Positions 34,801 through 48,030 are shown, counted from the stretch's first letter. The stretch is DNA of 64,000 bases from Edolisoma coerulescens (GCA_013397115.1 VWZW01001209.1:1554236-1618235), one strand, 5' to 3'. Notes: a model not told the origin generated them from the letters alone. Numbers and translations: made by a program.

Positions 34801-37596
34801 AAGCAATAGGTCCCAAAAGAGGGACACTTGGGCTATAAGTTGAGACACGGGAGAATGGTGGGAATGCTGGCTGTAAGTGTATCCTGCACAGCGTGTAAAG
34901 GATGGATATTGAAGCTATGGGAGAGGCTGTCAGACAGAGTATGGGATGGTATGAACATGGGCACTGGGAACAATAAGGGGAGAGAGGCAGATAGCAAGGC
35001 TCAGAGGCCAGAAGAGAGCAAAGTAAAGGAGATTACAGCAGGGCAGCCCACAGGAGAAGGAGCAGAGAGCAGGAACACCAACATATTAGCTCACTTTAAA
35101 TGAAGCCTTCCTATGGAGCAAGACTCAAAACTGTAGAGTGCAGCTAAGAGTCACTGCAGATGGGGGGTGAGCTCCAGCTGGTCAACCCTAGGGAGGAAAG
35201 ACTGCAAATGTCAGTTAATGTAACATCACCATCAAAAATTTGCTGTCATCCTGTTTATCTATCAATTAGATTAAAGTTTTCCATCCAATAACAAAATTAT
35301 TGCTGGTTAAGGCATTTGACTTGTATTTGCAAGTGAATACAATTCTTTCACTCATCACCAGGGTATTAGTGTAATCTTCCTAGACTTCTGGTAAGCACTG
35401 AAATACTACTTTTGTGGTGGAACCCTTCATCTGGAATATATCCCTTCTTGCTGCCAAGCAAGTCCTGAGGAAAAGCTTGCACATGCGTGCTGTCCACTCC
35501 ATCAGGGTATAAGGCAGAGCACCAGTGGTTTCCAGCCAGAGCATGGGTTTTCCTGGCCAGCAGACAGAGAACTGTGCATCACTTCTGGACTGGCAGGCAG
35601 CTCACTGGCAGGTCAAAGGACATGTGCATGCTCTCCTTAGAGTCACAAATTACAAAGAGCAAGCTCCTCTTGACCAGCAGCCACGAGCAGTCAGTGAGGA
35701 GCAGGGAAATGTTTCACGCTCTAATGAGAACAATGGAAGAGCCAGAGGAGGGGAATGGAGAGTCCCTGCAGAAGGGAAACGTGGAGGAGCGCAGGGCAGG
35801 CTGGGGTATCACAGGATGAATGAGAAATAAAAGAGAAAAATACAGCAATTTTACAGGAAGACATTTCAAGAAGAATTGGATCGAGGAGGACCTTCACTGG
35901 CAGATCTAGAGGTGTGATGGTGAAGGCTGCTTAAGACATGACAGCATGGAAACCATAGTGGTGGCGACAGGCTACACGGAGGGAACAAGTACAGAGGTGG
36001 AAAAACAGGGGCAAAGAGAACCTGGAGGGGGGAGCATGGGGAACTGAAGGTGGAAGGAAAGTAGGAGGAAGACACATTGCGATACATTCGCTTGTATCCA
36101 TTTTCATTTGAAACTCAAACTCCTCTTTGGTTAAGTTATGACTTAATCAGTAAGATATAAACACTGGTCTCAACGGAAAATGAGCAACGCTGCTGGTCGC
36201 AGTGACATTCCTCACACTAAATATAGAGAGTGTTTCCAAACTAGTAAGCTCTGTCAAAAGAGAAGCTGTTTGTTTATGCCTGCAGCATCATCTGCTTTTG
36301 CAAAGCAACAAAAGAAATGGCTAATTAATGATGTTTGTTAGCAATTCCTTGGAAAAGGAAAAGCGTTGAGGAGAAATAGTGCTTACCTTGAATGACCATC
36401 TTCTGTTTTGCTCTGCAAGAGGAACTTGTTTATGCTTAACCAGACCAATCTTTAGTTGGCAAAATGAGTTAAATGTGCACCTCAGTAGTTTTTATCCTGT
36501 TGCTCTGTAGCTCTATGGGCTAAGCAAGGATCTCACCTTAGACTCCAGGTACTAGGCTAGACTCAATCCTCTGTGCATCAATGGGATGGAGAAAGAAGGT
36601 CTAGCCTAAAACCAACTTGCAAAATACATCTCTCACAAATGGGAAGAAGTTCACCAAAAATTGCATTCAAAGTTAACTACAAAAGGGATGTAACACAAAC
36701 AATCCAGAAAATAAACATTTAAAATTTTACAAAGCCTTGTTCCTAGGGCCGTCTAATAACAAATTAATACACAAATTCCACCACAAAGTTAAAAATTAAG
36801 GATTAATCTGAAATCTTAGTTACAGAACTTGAATGTGGTGTCAAAACCTTCCAAAAGCTGCTGAACAAACATTCTGTAATGCACACTTGCTTAATCAGTC
36901 CAAAACTAAAATCAATATTTAGATTATTTTAGGTAGCACATTTTCCCCTAACAATTTCAAGTAAGATCTTGTGGCCATTAGATTTACTGCAAAGCAGTAT
37001 AAATTGGTTTATTTAATGATCAGAGACAAGCAGAAGTCCCCTGTGAAGCAGCCATATCTAAATTAATGGTTCCCTGTGCAGCATCACTCCATGATAAAAG
37101 TTTTCATTGAAGCTGGGCCTGCAGAAAAAAAAGGCAGAGGTAGTTTAGCACTCATTACAGAAATGGTACTCAACAGTTGCAAGCCCATCGAGTTTAGTTA
37201 AAACCTTGTAAAAGAGAATGTAACATAGCACATAGACAAAAATGTTCGGGTGTTTCTTAGCAGCCCATACAGATTTCTTTGATATGCATTCAGGTTACAA
37301 GACCTCAAAGAACAGGCATTGTTGTGAAATACCCAGCCCTTCGTGCTTCCACTACCGAGTGTCCTGGCAATACACAGTGAGTTGGAATTGGCTCTCCAGT
37401 GCCCTCTACTGGGAGTAAAACCAGCATCCTGCATCACATTTTGCCCGCAGGCACTTTACTGACATTGTGTAAAATGTGTCATTTTCTTATGTAACAAATT
37501 AACAAAAACCTGGAGAGATTTGATTTGCCATCAATAAATTCATAATCAAGACATGGCCTTGGAATCATTTAGGTTTTTCTGACTGAAAACTGAAAA
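28856..37596. other. Unique AT-rich sequence, no gene seen
   Basis: About 8.7 kb in which I recognise no gene, RNA or transposon. The longest frame, 169 codons on the minus strand at 30503-31012, overlaps two plus-strand frames and resembles nothing known. A purine-rich and somewhat GC-rich interval lies at about 34.8-36.1 kb. A 15-A run lies near 33130-33144. Confidence 0.55.
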
Positions 37597-37702
37597 CTTT
37601 TTCTTACTTTTTCTTTGCCTCTTTTTCTCTTTTTTTTTCTTTCCTTTTCCTCTTCTTTTTCTTTCCTCTTTTTCTTTTTTTTTTTGCTTCTTTTTTCTTT
37701 TC
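37597..37702. repeat. Polypyrimidine (CTTT)-type low-complexity tract
   Basis: Over 100 bp of almost pure T and C on the plus strand (CTTTTTCT, TTTCCTTTTCCTC and similar). The lysine/glutamate-rich minus-strand frame at 37546-37770 is produced by this composition and is not a gene. Confidence 0.85.
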
Positions 37703-37833
37703 ATAGTTGTGCAAATAATGTGCAATATTTCAACTCTTACAGAGAAGATACTTAACATATGAGTCTGCAATCATCCTTCTTCTAGTTGTCAAAGCCAAAG
37801 CAGAAAATGTATTGGTTCTGCTGGAGACAGAGG

Positions 37834-37846
37834 AAAAAAAAAAAAA

Positions 37847-37883
<37 letters not shown>

Positions 37884-37900
37884 GTGATGATGATGATGAA
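37834..37900. repeat. Compound microsatellite: A-run, (AAT)n, (GAT)n
   Basis: A 15-A run (37834-37848) passes into about 11 AAT units to 37882, and then into TGG(TGA)n to about 37900. The step from AAT to GAT units suggests a point change spread by slippage. The A-run may mark a retroposon tail, but no body is recognisable upstream. Confidence 0.9.
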
Positions 37901-40497
37901 GAGGACAGTTGTTTACTAACAGATCATTTAACACTGTCTCCTGAGAAGACAAACAATTCGCTCTTCAGTTTAAAACAATCTCGGAGGGCAGGGTTTTGAA
38001 GGCAATTTCAACTTCTTCCCTAGTCTCAAAGTACAAATAGAGTAAAGGAGATTCTCTATGAGTTGTTGATCTTCTTTCTAAAATTTATTTTTAAAGGCAA
38101 AACAATATTACAAAGGTCAACATGTACTTTTTATTACTTAGCAGGCTTAAGGCTTAGACGATCTAGTCAATTTTGTATTGCCTAAATACAGTGAGTTTGG
38201 AGCCAACGCAGAGGTGCAGTGAAGGGAAACACCACCTCCAGCACTAGGTCTCATCCTCCTGGCAGTCTGGCCTGGCAGAGATTGGGTGTTTTTCATTCAA
38301 AATTCTCTTCTTAGTTATGGCTTCAGATTTTAGATATTATTGTTCATTTCTTGGCCAGCTTCCTGGCTACAGTACCATTATTCCTAGGTACAAAGCAAAG
38401 TGGTGCCATGATGACAATCAAATTGTAAATTATTAAAGAAAACTAATAACTGGATTGGACACACACACAAAAAAAAAACCAAACTAATGTAAATGCTATT
38501 TGGCACCAGTGGAACTAATATAATTATCTTTGTAATAATTTCAGAGAAATTGAGGCTAGCTTCTGCTTTGCTTGTTTGGGAAAGTTATTATTACTAATGA
38601 AAGTCCAGAAACATTTTGAGAAACATTTTGTATTGAATAATAGAATTAAACAACTGTGTAGAGATGGAAAATTAATTACAGAACAGTCCTTGGCTGTCAA
38701 AAACGTGGAGGTACTAATGGGCAAAGAAGGTGTGACATGCCAGCTCACTCAGATTCAGCACACCTGATATATTTTCAAGGTCTCAGTGGATAAAGCTGGA
38801 AAAACCTGTCCAAGCCAGCAACTGCCGACAGCAAACCTATCCTTCTGGAGCTGACAGTTTTGCTGCCTGTTGGCACTCTACAAGACAAAGATGCAAAATA
38901 CTCATGATGAACATTTGCATTTATTCTTTGTATTCTGACAGTTTTCTGTCTTCCCTAAATGTTCCTGAAACCAACCCCCAACCACCCCCCAAAATAAAAT
39001 ACAAAAAAATATCCAAAAAAAGAAAACTCTGTATAGAAATCAGTGAAACCCTTTCTGTTTTCCCTACAGCTGTCACAGACACCACTTGTTTTCTGATGAG
39101 GTGAGATGATCTGGCTCTTGTAGGGCTCATTTCACCAAAAAAATCAACAAAAAAAAAATGCCCCAAAATATTAATCCTCTGTTCTGAATTTCTAAAAGGA
39201 AGATACTGATGGTGGGATGATGAGTATCTCATAGCAGGTGTCTCAGAGTGGCAAAGGATCATCTTGTAAAGGTGTGATCTGGGAGGCTGTGAGCCTGGGG
39301 AAAGGGCTGCCACGCTTGTAGGGCACTGGCACAGCAGGACTTGCAGGGGATGGGCTGCCTCCTGGTGAGGCAGTAGGTAAAATACAGTGGTCGTCTGCCA
39401 ACCTTGCTGAAACAGGGTGAAAACATTGAGACAAGCACTGGCAACGCACATATCCAACCACAGCATCATCACTGCAGGGAAGAACCATTTTCTTTCCATA
39501 AAGTGCCACACAAGAGACACCAGAAATGTAAGACCAAAGTTCTCTCAGTGAGAAACAGCTCTGCAAGGCAAAAACCTCACCTCTGCTCACCTCCGAGAGC
39601 AAACAAGTTCTTGTCCCCAGAGATTTCCCACCTTTCTTTAGAGCTTTGAGCATCCATCACTTGTAGGAACCAACATGCCCCGCAAGTAACAGCTCCTTTC
39701 CTTCGCAGAGGCCGGGCGGAGTGTTTGTAAAGATTGCCCACAACACAAAGAGCCACATCCGGAGGGAGAGTTATGTCCACAGCAGAGTATGAACTGTACA
39801 GTGGTGGGGGAGAGGACACTGAAAATAGAGATTGAAGCAGCTATGGTTACAGTTTTCCCAGCTTAGACCAAACTCTTTAATATTTCAATGTGATTTTTTA
39901 ATGTATGAATAAATACTGCTTTAATAAAAGTAGTAACATGTCTGTATCTATAGATTTTTTTGTTTGTACAGCTCCTCTCATGCAATATTCATAAACCTGT
40001 TCCTATTTATTTTCTGATAATTTCACTAGCACATTGAAAGAGTGCCTTGCAAGTCATAAAATGCAATTGCTGTTTTCACAGCATATTGTGCATTTGCTAA
40101 AGAAAGTTTTAGCCTCAAATGGATGCTACTCATTGTTTTGTAACAAATTACAACATGCTGGGAGCACACTGGGAAACCAAATGCCAGCCTCCAAAGTATC
40201 ACTCTTTCAATTAAAGGTCACATCTTATCTTAATGGGATAACTGGAATGTCTGCTATGATTTCATATCCCTAAAACCACTCTTCTTTGCTCCTGCAAATG
40301 TTCCTTTCTGACAGTCCCTTTCCAGCGATACAAACATAGAAACAAATGCACATGGTGGTGCTGGGCAAGAAGACAGCTTCCTTGATTTGAAGAAATCAAC
40401 TGCTTCTTTCTGGTTTTGTCATTTTAGGAAGAAAATGATACTACAATATAAGGAAGAATACCTTATCAGTGATGATTCCCAAACCACAATAGTGGAT

Positions 40498-40548
40498 TAG
40501 TGTAGGGTGGTGTGGTGTAGTGCAGTGTAGTGTCTTGTAATGAACTGT
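40498..40548. repeat. Degenerate GTGTA/GTGGT simple repeat
   Basis: Variants of GTGTAG, GTGTGGTGTA and GCAGTGTAGTG are repeated irregularly for about 50 bp. It is short and imperfect, and probably a decayed microsatellite. Confidence 0.6.
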
Positions 40549-41525
40549 GACAGGTACGGTATAAAATCTATATTGGTATGATGTAAATCACTCAGATCAT
40601 CCCCTGAAGACTTTTTACAACTTTCAGTATTTTAAAAACACAGTAGAAACAATTCTGTTTAAAGTGTAGCTGGGCCTTTGCAGGGTATGAACGAAAATAT
40701 TCATAATTTGGTTTTCTTCTGTTTGAAGACATGGAGTTTCTCTCATCCTGCCCATTTCCGTCCAATCAATATAGTCAATATGTTTCGAAATACGATCTCT
40801 TATTTGGCTATTTACTTATTGTTTGGGGGGTTTTTAATTCACAGTTGTGGTAACACGCCATTAAATCTGGCTTTTCAACTGAATTGAAATTTTTTTAGTA
40901 AAAATATTTCTCATTTGTATGTAACATTTAAAACAGGTATAATTGAATCTCACTCCCATACAAGTAAATCACCAGCAGTTCTATTACTGACTTAATGGCA
41001 ATAGAACACAGCCCCGGATGATCTCTGCTTACTAAAGACTTCACCCACTGCCTCTGTACACGGGATTTCTAAAAGCATTGTGAAGTGGGCCATAGAATAG
41101 GTCTGCCACAGAGCCCAGATCCAGCCTCAGGAGATTTTACTTGGTAGTAGCACTGTCAAAAATACATAAAATCACAAGAAGAAGAACATATTTGGCTGCT
41201 CTGGAGTCCTGAAAGCTGCTACAGTGTTGTAGTTTTACTTGTCAAAGTCACCACTAGTTACTGTTATAGTTGATTTTGGCTTCACTTCAGTATTTCATCT
41301 ATGGCCTTGTGCAAAGATGTGGGTTTTGGCTCTATTGTCCTCTGACAACTCTAAAAAGAAACACTTTCCAGTGGATAATTACTTATTGACAGCAGAAGCC
41401 AGGCCAAGGGAAGGGAAGATGTATTGAAGATAGATGGATCAACAGATGGAACAAGTTCAGATCAATCTTTGTCAAAAACTGGGAGATACCTTCATGACAT
41501 TATGGAAATAAAAGAGGTTTCCCAT

Positions 41526-41547
41526 TGTGTGTGTATGTGTGTGTGTG
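41526..41547. repeat. (TG)n microsatellite, interrupted
   Basis: Eleven TG-type dinucleotides with one A interruption (TGTGTGTGTATGTGTGTGTG). Confidence 0.85.
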
Positions 41548-44500
41548 CACCACACAGGAGTTATGTGCCAATGTTTGACAAAAATTCTTGCTAAAGAAAG
41601 AATAAACCTATTCCAACAGAAGATAATCAATCCCAGAAAATCCTCCAGGTCATCTTCAGACAACTAAGTTCTAATTCTTACATAGAGATTCAGCTAAGTG
41701 CTGAATTGCTCTTCCCTAAATCAATATTTCCTGTACCTGATTTTTAATTTTAATTTTCAGAATTAATGCAATTTGATTGCTGACTACCTATTCCAACAGA
41801 ATACATAGGAAGCCTCTTATGACCAAGGAACATTCACAGAAACTCCAGGGTCCCAATGCCTCCCTGACTGTACCCATCCTCCCGCTCAACATCAACCATG
41901 ATAAATAATATTTTTGATAGCCCTCCCTCCAGTGCCATCCCAAACACAGGGAGTACAGTTCTGGTACTGGAGCCACTACCACTCACAGAAACTGAAACTA
42001 ACAACTTCTGAGAGTGGACAGATAACTTTTTAGACCCCTGTTTCTCTTCCTGACTTTTGAAACAGAGCTCTAGACTAATTACTGGCAACACTAGTCCAGT
42101 CCTGCACTGAGTGGGATGAAGAGAAGATCCATTAGTGCATTGCAGAAACACTTCCAAACTTTTCTGTTTGTTACTGATGATGTGAGCTGGAAAAATCAAT
42201 CTCTGAGCTAATGTACAGATGAGTACAGCTAGCAATTTGTTTCTCTGTAGTGCTTTTGTAGTAAGAGAGAGATTTGTAGGAGCAAAATAGTTTTTAACTG
42301 GACAAAAAATTAAACAGATGGAGCAGATTAAACAGATCATTCACCAAAGGGTACTTGGGTGAAAACAGTAATGACCTACCTCTGACCTCGTCAAAAGCAT
42401 GAAAACGACACTGCCTGAGAAGGTCTTAATACTTTTAAGCTTGCAGCTTTACATGCAGGTGTTTCTGGGTGAAGACCAGGATCAAAAAATATCACTTGAT
42501 TTTGTCTTTCAACTCTTCAGTTGGAGAAATTGCTCTTTTTCCTGTTGGAATGGCAGCCTAGGAAACCACTACTGGAAAACAACTTAATCATGAAAGACAA
42601 CACAAAACAGCCCATAAGGTTTGCTTGATTTCAGCAGCTGAGAGTATTGATTTGTGTTCACTCTTTGAACTGGCTGCAATATGAATGGCAATGGGAGAAG
42701 GGAGAGCAACACTGTCACATCACCTTGAAGGAGCTCCAGCTACTCGATTTATCCAGGTAGGTGGGTGGCCTGACTAACCAAGGGAAGGCAAAGCAGGATG
42801 TGGGGAAAAACACTGTTCAGAGACAGCATCAGTCATAGAGATGGGACTGTAACTCACACTGGGGAGATTAATGAAGAAGCATGAATGATAAATGCTTCTT
42901 TTTAGGATTCTCTTAAAAATTCATTTCTTCTTTGTGAGTGATTCATTTTTTTCCTCCTCGATTCTCAGGTTATCTTAATAAGCATTTGAAAAACTTTTAT
43001 TCAGTAATAAAGGGAAATAAGGCTTGAAATCTCATTTCATAAATTGTATCTGACACTCAAAATATGCTGATGTATCAGACTTGTTTTTGCAGCAGCTTTT
43101 GGAAGAAAGTGTGTCCTGTGGATCATGAAAACTCTGCAGGCTCTTGGAGCTCATCTCAACAAAATATTTGAGGCTCTGACAAGGGAGTCTGGTGGCTCTC
43201 ACAGACCTTATGGCATTGTCCACACCTCGTCCACTTCCTTCTCTTCTGATGGCCTATCCACATCCCTGCCCTGTGACAGGCGGAGGAAGTGAATTCATTC
43301 TTCAATGTTACTTATTTGGCCACAAGTGTCAGTATCACAGACCACAGATGGATTAAGCATATTTTATTTAACCTCTATGTAAATTAAATCCTGAGAATTT
43401 GAATTTAATTAGAAAAATAATTCAAATTCTGTAGAATTTAAACTCCCTTTTAATTAAGCCTAGGCTGGAGCTACAGCATAGTTCCACACAGGCAAATGGA
43501 AAGGGAGCTACTCTAATCTATGCATGTTACAGGCCAGCCCAGCATATCCTCTCCTTTTGCAGGACAGTCATTCAAAAATAACCACATAATCTGACAAAAT
43601 AACATAAGAAGGTACAGCCTGTACCAAAGTCCACTTCTGTTGTTCAGCTGAGCCTCAGAAAATCCCAGAGAAAAATAAAGTACCTCAGTAGCTGTTGTTT
43701 TCCCATTGAATCCAGTCACACCACAATACCAGCAGTAATTCCAGAGATTCACTTGCTTTGGTGTAAGTTCCCATGGCAAAAAGGAAATTTTAAAGGACTA
43801 GAAAGATAGTTTTTATGATTCATCTGCATGAGTATTACTTGCTTGTTAAGAATGAAATACCTACATAGAAGCTACTGTTTATACAAGGGCTGTGAGAACA
43901 TTTCCAGCTGAGAAAGATCTCACACAGCTTCCACTTGCCCAAGACATTTCATACCTCAGAAAATTCATATGTAATACTTGTTATTTGCAATAATGTCAGT
44001 ATGGCATAGCAGGCATTTGGGCTATTCCACCCACATCCCCTGTACTTCCCTGACCGCTTTGGTACCTTGAGGCATTCCTGCATCAACTTCTCCTCATGAC
44101 ATTACACAGTCAGCATTTCTGTCATCCATGATTTGGCATATGATCACAAAAAATGCTCAGTGCAAGACAGATAAGTGTGGGAGTTTGATAAGGCCATAAT
44201 TTCTGATAAATCCAATTATCCAGATGGAGCTGTCACAGTTATAACCGAGGTCTGGAGTTCTTATATGATTTTCTGCCCGTGATTTGGGGTGGGGGAGACC
44301 TTAAACCAGTTAGCAGATGTTTAGAAGGAGAAGAAGCTGCTAATGAAATGAAAAGTTATAAACATTGTCTTTCTTTAAATGAAAGCCCAGTTACCTGTAG
44401 AAGACATAATTTTGCTTTTTTTCCTTCAAGAGTCAGAGTTTGATTGATAATCAAAAATTTGTTCTGTCAAGACCAAAATAAAAAAATTATCATTAGCATC

Positions 44501-44760
44501 TCAGTTATATGAAAAGGTCCAATCGCAGTGAGCTGTGGTTTAGAGAGTCCATTTCTACTGTGATAACCCAATGGTGATGTTAAACTCAGGGACCCACAAA
44601 GAGAGGAAAGACTTGAGGCTGCAAGCGCCAAATTGGCACTGCCTGAGGGTGGCAGTGCTAATGGCAACGCAATGACAGCAGGTCCAAGATCAGTCCAGCA
44701 TCCACAATTGGTCCTCTGACAATGGGAACAGAGACAATGGGAATGAGACAATGGGAAGGT

Positions 44761-45327
44761 TGAAAAATGTTAATTCATCTTTCACACAGCAAAACACAGC
44801 TTATTCATAGCATGTCCAGGCAAGCACCCATCTTCTGCAGAGGGACTGGGGTGCACGCAGGCTTGTGCACCTCCCGTTTTCCCCTCTATTCAACAGTCCA
44901 AACCAGTCATTTTGTACAGTTTAAGGTCTGGTAACTCCAGTTTTGGACCAGGTAAAATTAATCTGAACTGGAACTTGTTACCTGTGGATGCTGAAAGCTG
45001 AGTTGCAGAGAGATTTTCTAGCTTTCTGCCTCTGTCTGTGAGAAAGTCTTTACTTTCTCACGGACACTGGCTGAAAGGCAGTTAAGAGTTTCTGTAAACT
45101 ATCTTCTTTATCTTGCAGGTGCAGGTTGTTGTCATACTGACCAGAGAAATGTTTTTGAAGTAGGTCCTGTAAAATCTAACCAATCATTCTAAAGAGCTGG
45201 ATAGTCAAAGACCAATAGCCTCGTGCCACTCTAGAGAACTAACATATAAACCAGTTTGTAAAATTAAATAATAATGCCTTTTCTTCTAAAACTAGAGTCC
45301 GTGTCATTTCTCACCAATCCTGCTACA
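44761..45327 (+). mobile_element. Probable endogenous retrovirus LTR, plus orientation
   Basis: The right half has the full signal order of an LTR. CCAAT boxes lie at 45180-45184 and 45212-45216, a TATA box TATAAA at 45245-45250, ATTAAA at 45263-45268, and a U5 whose end CCTGCTACA stops at 45327 with the expected CA. The layout resembles class I (gammaretrovirus-like) avian LTRs. The left end is uncertain. TGAAAAATG at 44761 follows a purine-rich stretch (GACAATGGGAAGG) that could be a polypurine tract, but a start further right is also possible. If the tract is real, this would be a 3' LTR with a trace of internal sequence on its left. Confidence 0.55.
45180..45250 (+). promoter_or_regulatory. 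LTR promoter: two CCAAT boxes and TATA
   Basis: CCAAT at 45180-45184 and 45212-45216 precede TATAAA at 45245-45250. ATTAAA follows only 13 bp later, so R would be very short or transcription would start close to the poly(A) signal. Confidence 0.5.
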
Positions 45328-45886
45328 AACAGCAACAGTTACCAATGTTCTTTCAAAGAGGAGCTTTGCATGAAGTAATAAAAATTGTCTTTTAGACCCA
45401 TTTCTTTGGAAGTACAGCCCTACCAAGCCTATAAAAATGTAACAATTCTAATGCTGCTACAAAAATATCTTTCTGTTCTGTCATTACACAGATGCTTCTG
45501 CCAATGGACAAAATTCAGGAAATGTTTCCTTGTTGGTAGTCAGAGATGCAAAAATAACACACAGAAAATATAGTTTCAAATCTCTTAAACTATCCAAAGT
45601 CTACAACTGTACATATTCCTTCTGAGATTCCAACTGGATGTCTTTTTCTCAGATAAATATGCAGATGCCCCCATCCCTTTTTAGTAACTTTCTGAGAACA
45701 TCCAGAGCCAGAAAAGCCTTTTTAAATTAATCTTTTGAGATGAAGTTCCAGGTAAACACTAACCAAGCAGAGGAACAGGTGAATGCGCTTTGTTGGTCAG
45801 GGGCCTCCAAAGGAATGAACTAGACTTGTTATGCCAACTCAGCTCCATACCTGGGAAGTAACATCAAGTTCATCAGGCAGTCAACT
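45328..45886. other. Unique sequence, nothing recognised
   Basis: About 560 bp between the LTR and the duplicated segment at the second assembly join. There are no coding, RNA or repeat features I can name. Confidence 0.5.
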
Positions 45887-46064
45887 CTAATTTTAGGGTC
45901 TGTGCCCAACAAAGCCCACCAGAGAAACCCCCAGTACAAGAGAATGCATTCACCGATGGGAGGGGAAATAAGCTAATTGTTCCAGGGAAATGATTATTTT
46001 CATTTTGTTTCATTCATTAGTTTTTTTTGTGAAAACCAACGAATATGTATGTAAAATACAGTGC

Positions 46065-46069
<5 letters not shown>

Positions 46070-46098
<29 letters not shown>
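46070..46098. repeat. (TA)n microsatellite, short copy
   Basis: 29 bp of uninterrupted TA after GTGCGTGTG, in copy 1 of the duplicate. Confidence 0.95.
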
Positions 46099-46101
<3 letters not shown>

Positions 46102-46367
46102 CTTTTCTACATCCACATGCATGATATTTTGGTGGAAATATCCCCTCAAGCATCCAGCATTGTAATAAAGAATGCCTGCTTTCTAATANCTAATTTTAGG
46201 GTCTGTGCCCAACAAAGCCCACCAGAGAAACCCCCAGTACAAGAGAATGCATTCACCGATGGGAGGGGAAATAAGCTAATTGTTCCAGGGAAATGATTAT
46301 TTTCATTTTGTTTCATTCATTAGTTTCTTTTGTGAAAACCAACGAATATGTATGTAAAATACAGTGC

Positions 46368-46470
<103 letters not shown>

Positions 46471-46557
46471 CTTTTCTATATCCACATGCATGATATTTTG
46501 GTGGAAATATCCCCTCAAGCATCCAGCATTGTAATAAAGAATGCCTGCTTTCTAATA

Positions 46558-47805
46558 TGAAAATTATAATGTTAGAGAGTTTACTTTCTTGCCATTTTTG
46601 GTAACACTATGAACATAGAATATTAAACACCAAAACTCCCTGTGATACCGTTTCCTCTTAAAAAAAGCAGAGGGTTGAAATTTACTTATTTTAGAAGAAG
46701 AATTGCATGGGGTTTTGTTTTTTAATAAATATCTGAAATTATTACCTTCCACAGGCGCTATAAATATTTTTCTTCATGGATTTGTGGTAGGAATTTAAAA
46801 TGCATCCTGTACTGCAGGAGCCAGAAAAATGACTATGAAGCCATAGACAAGAGTAACTCTTCATCAGCAAAGCCAGTGTCCACAATGACTTTGAGAATCC
46901 GTAGGATTTGATATTCTTTCCGTTAGGTCATACTTGCATCACATTAATGCTACTGATGAAAGTCAAGGAAAATACAGTCTTTAATAGCTTGTTAATACAT
47001 TGTGGTGGTAAGTTGCAGTTTAATAGATGTGCTCTCAGATATCTGAGTTGCAGACCACGTCCTGAGAGCAATGCCAGGCTCCTCTCACCCTAGACTCAGG
47101 ATGAACAGGACCGAACTCTTAATGTTGAGGTATTTTAAGATAAAAAACTTAGCAGAGAATATAGTTGGATTAATTTCTTATTTTTCAAAACTGGCCCGCT
47201 ACTTCTCATGACAAAATTAATTGGGAGACAGCAATAGAGCAGCAGAGGAGGGCCAGGTTGGAGGAGAGGGCCCAGCGCATTTTGGTGGTAAGACAAGTGG
47301 AGGGCAGGGATCTCTCTCCTCTCATCAGCTGGAAAATCTCATCTAGAGTACAGACTCCTTTTTCCTGGTAGGAGGTTTTGCCTCCTTAGCCCTCATGTCT
47401 CTTTCAAGAGCAGGCCTGGTTCTCCAAGGCACCAGCCCTGGGAAAGTCAGAGGCAGGATCCTGGCTTTTCTTCACCATTACAATTTTAGCAGTGCTTATA
47501 GACTTACCACAGATGGCTGCCTCTCTGCCTATGCCTAAATTGGTCCCACTGTTTTCGTTTACTCTGTGTACTGGGACTAGCAAACATCAGAGTGGTAATG
47601 GATGGCCAGGGAATAAGAGAGAAAATAACAATACCTTATTGTTAGCATGAATCACAGGTAAAAATAGTTCAGCATGTTGTTATCTGTGTTTATAAAAAGA
47701 CAATCCAGCCTCAAAGGTATGCACCTGTGTGTGAGTATAAGCCAGGTTTGGCATCTAGTCAGTTGTCTAATTAGTAATTAATTTCTCTGAAGTAATCACA
47801 GTGAA
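46558..47805. other. Unique sequence, no gene seen
   Basis: No recognisable feature. A more GC-rich interval lies at 47,220-47,470 (GGAGGAGAGGGCCCAGCGCA and neighbours), but it has no open frame of note. Confidence 0.5.
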
Positions 47806-48030
47806 CTAAAAAGGATATAAGGAAGAAATTCTTTACTCAGAGAGTAGAGAGGGACTGTTACAGATTTTCCAAAGAAGTTCTGGATGCCCCATCACTGGAA
47901 GTGTCCAAAACCAGGTTGAATGGGGCTCTGAGCAACCTGGTCTAGAAGAAGGAGTCCTTGGCAGGGAGGTTGAAACAAGATTATCCTTAAGGTCCCTTCC
48001 AACACAAACTATTCTGTGATTCAATGATCT
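47806..48030 (+). mobile_element. CR1 LINE 3' end, plus strand
   Basis: The only CR1 in the plus orientation. It covers the last 41 codons of ORF2, a short 3' UTR (CCTTAAGGTCCCTTCCAACACAA) and a degenerate octamer end (ATTCTGTGATTCAATGATCT at 48011-48030). It is 5'-truncated to about 220 bp. Confidence 0.9.
47823..47945 (+). pseudogene. CR1 ORF2 terminal 40 codons, frame intact to stop
   Basis: Translation from 47823 gives KKFFTQRVERDC, then FSKEVLDAPSLEV, then TRLNGALSNLV and a TAG stop at 47943-47945. This is the conserved CR1 ORF2 C-terminus. It has no start and no catalytic part. Confidence 0.88.

Larger units (their letters stand above)
37901..44760. other. Unique AT-rich sequence, no gene seen
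   Basis: No gene, RNA or transposon recognised in about 6.9 kb. It includes the longest open frame of the window, 199 codons on the minus strand at 38921-39520, which I judge to be chance. It also holds a degenerate GTGTA repeat (40498-40548), a short TG repeat (41526-41547), a 12-bp-arm inverted repeat (43394-43430), and three GACAATGGGAA copies near 44715-44757 just before an LTR. Confidence 0.5.

Noticed and set aside
37546..37770. Lysine/glutamate-rich 74-codon minus-strand frame
   Set aside because: Produced by the polypyrimidine tract read on the other strand.
38921..39520. 199-codon minus-strand open frame, the longest in the window
   Set aside because: It resembles no known protein, overlaps a 136-codon frame in another minus-strand register, and includes low-complexity A-rich DNA. 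A frame of this size is within chance for 64 kb read in six frames.
41834..42340. 168-codon minus-strand frame with a hydrophobic start
   Set aside because: The first 20 residues look like a signal peptide by composition only. The remainder has no domain I recognise and no exon context.
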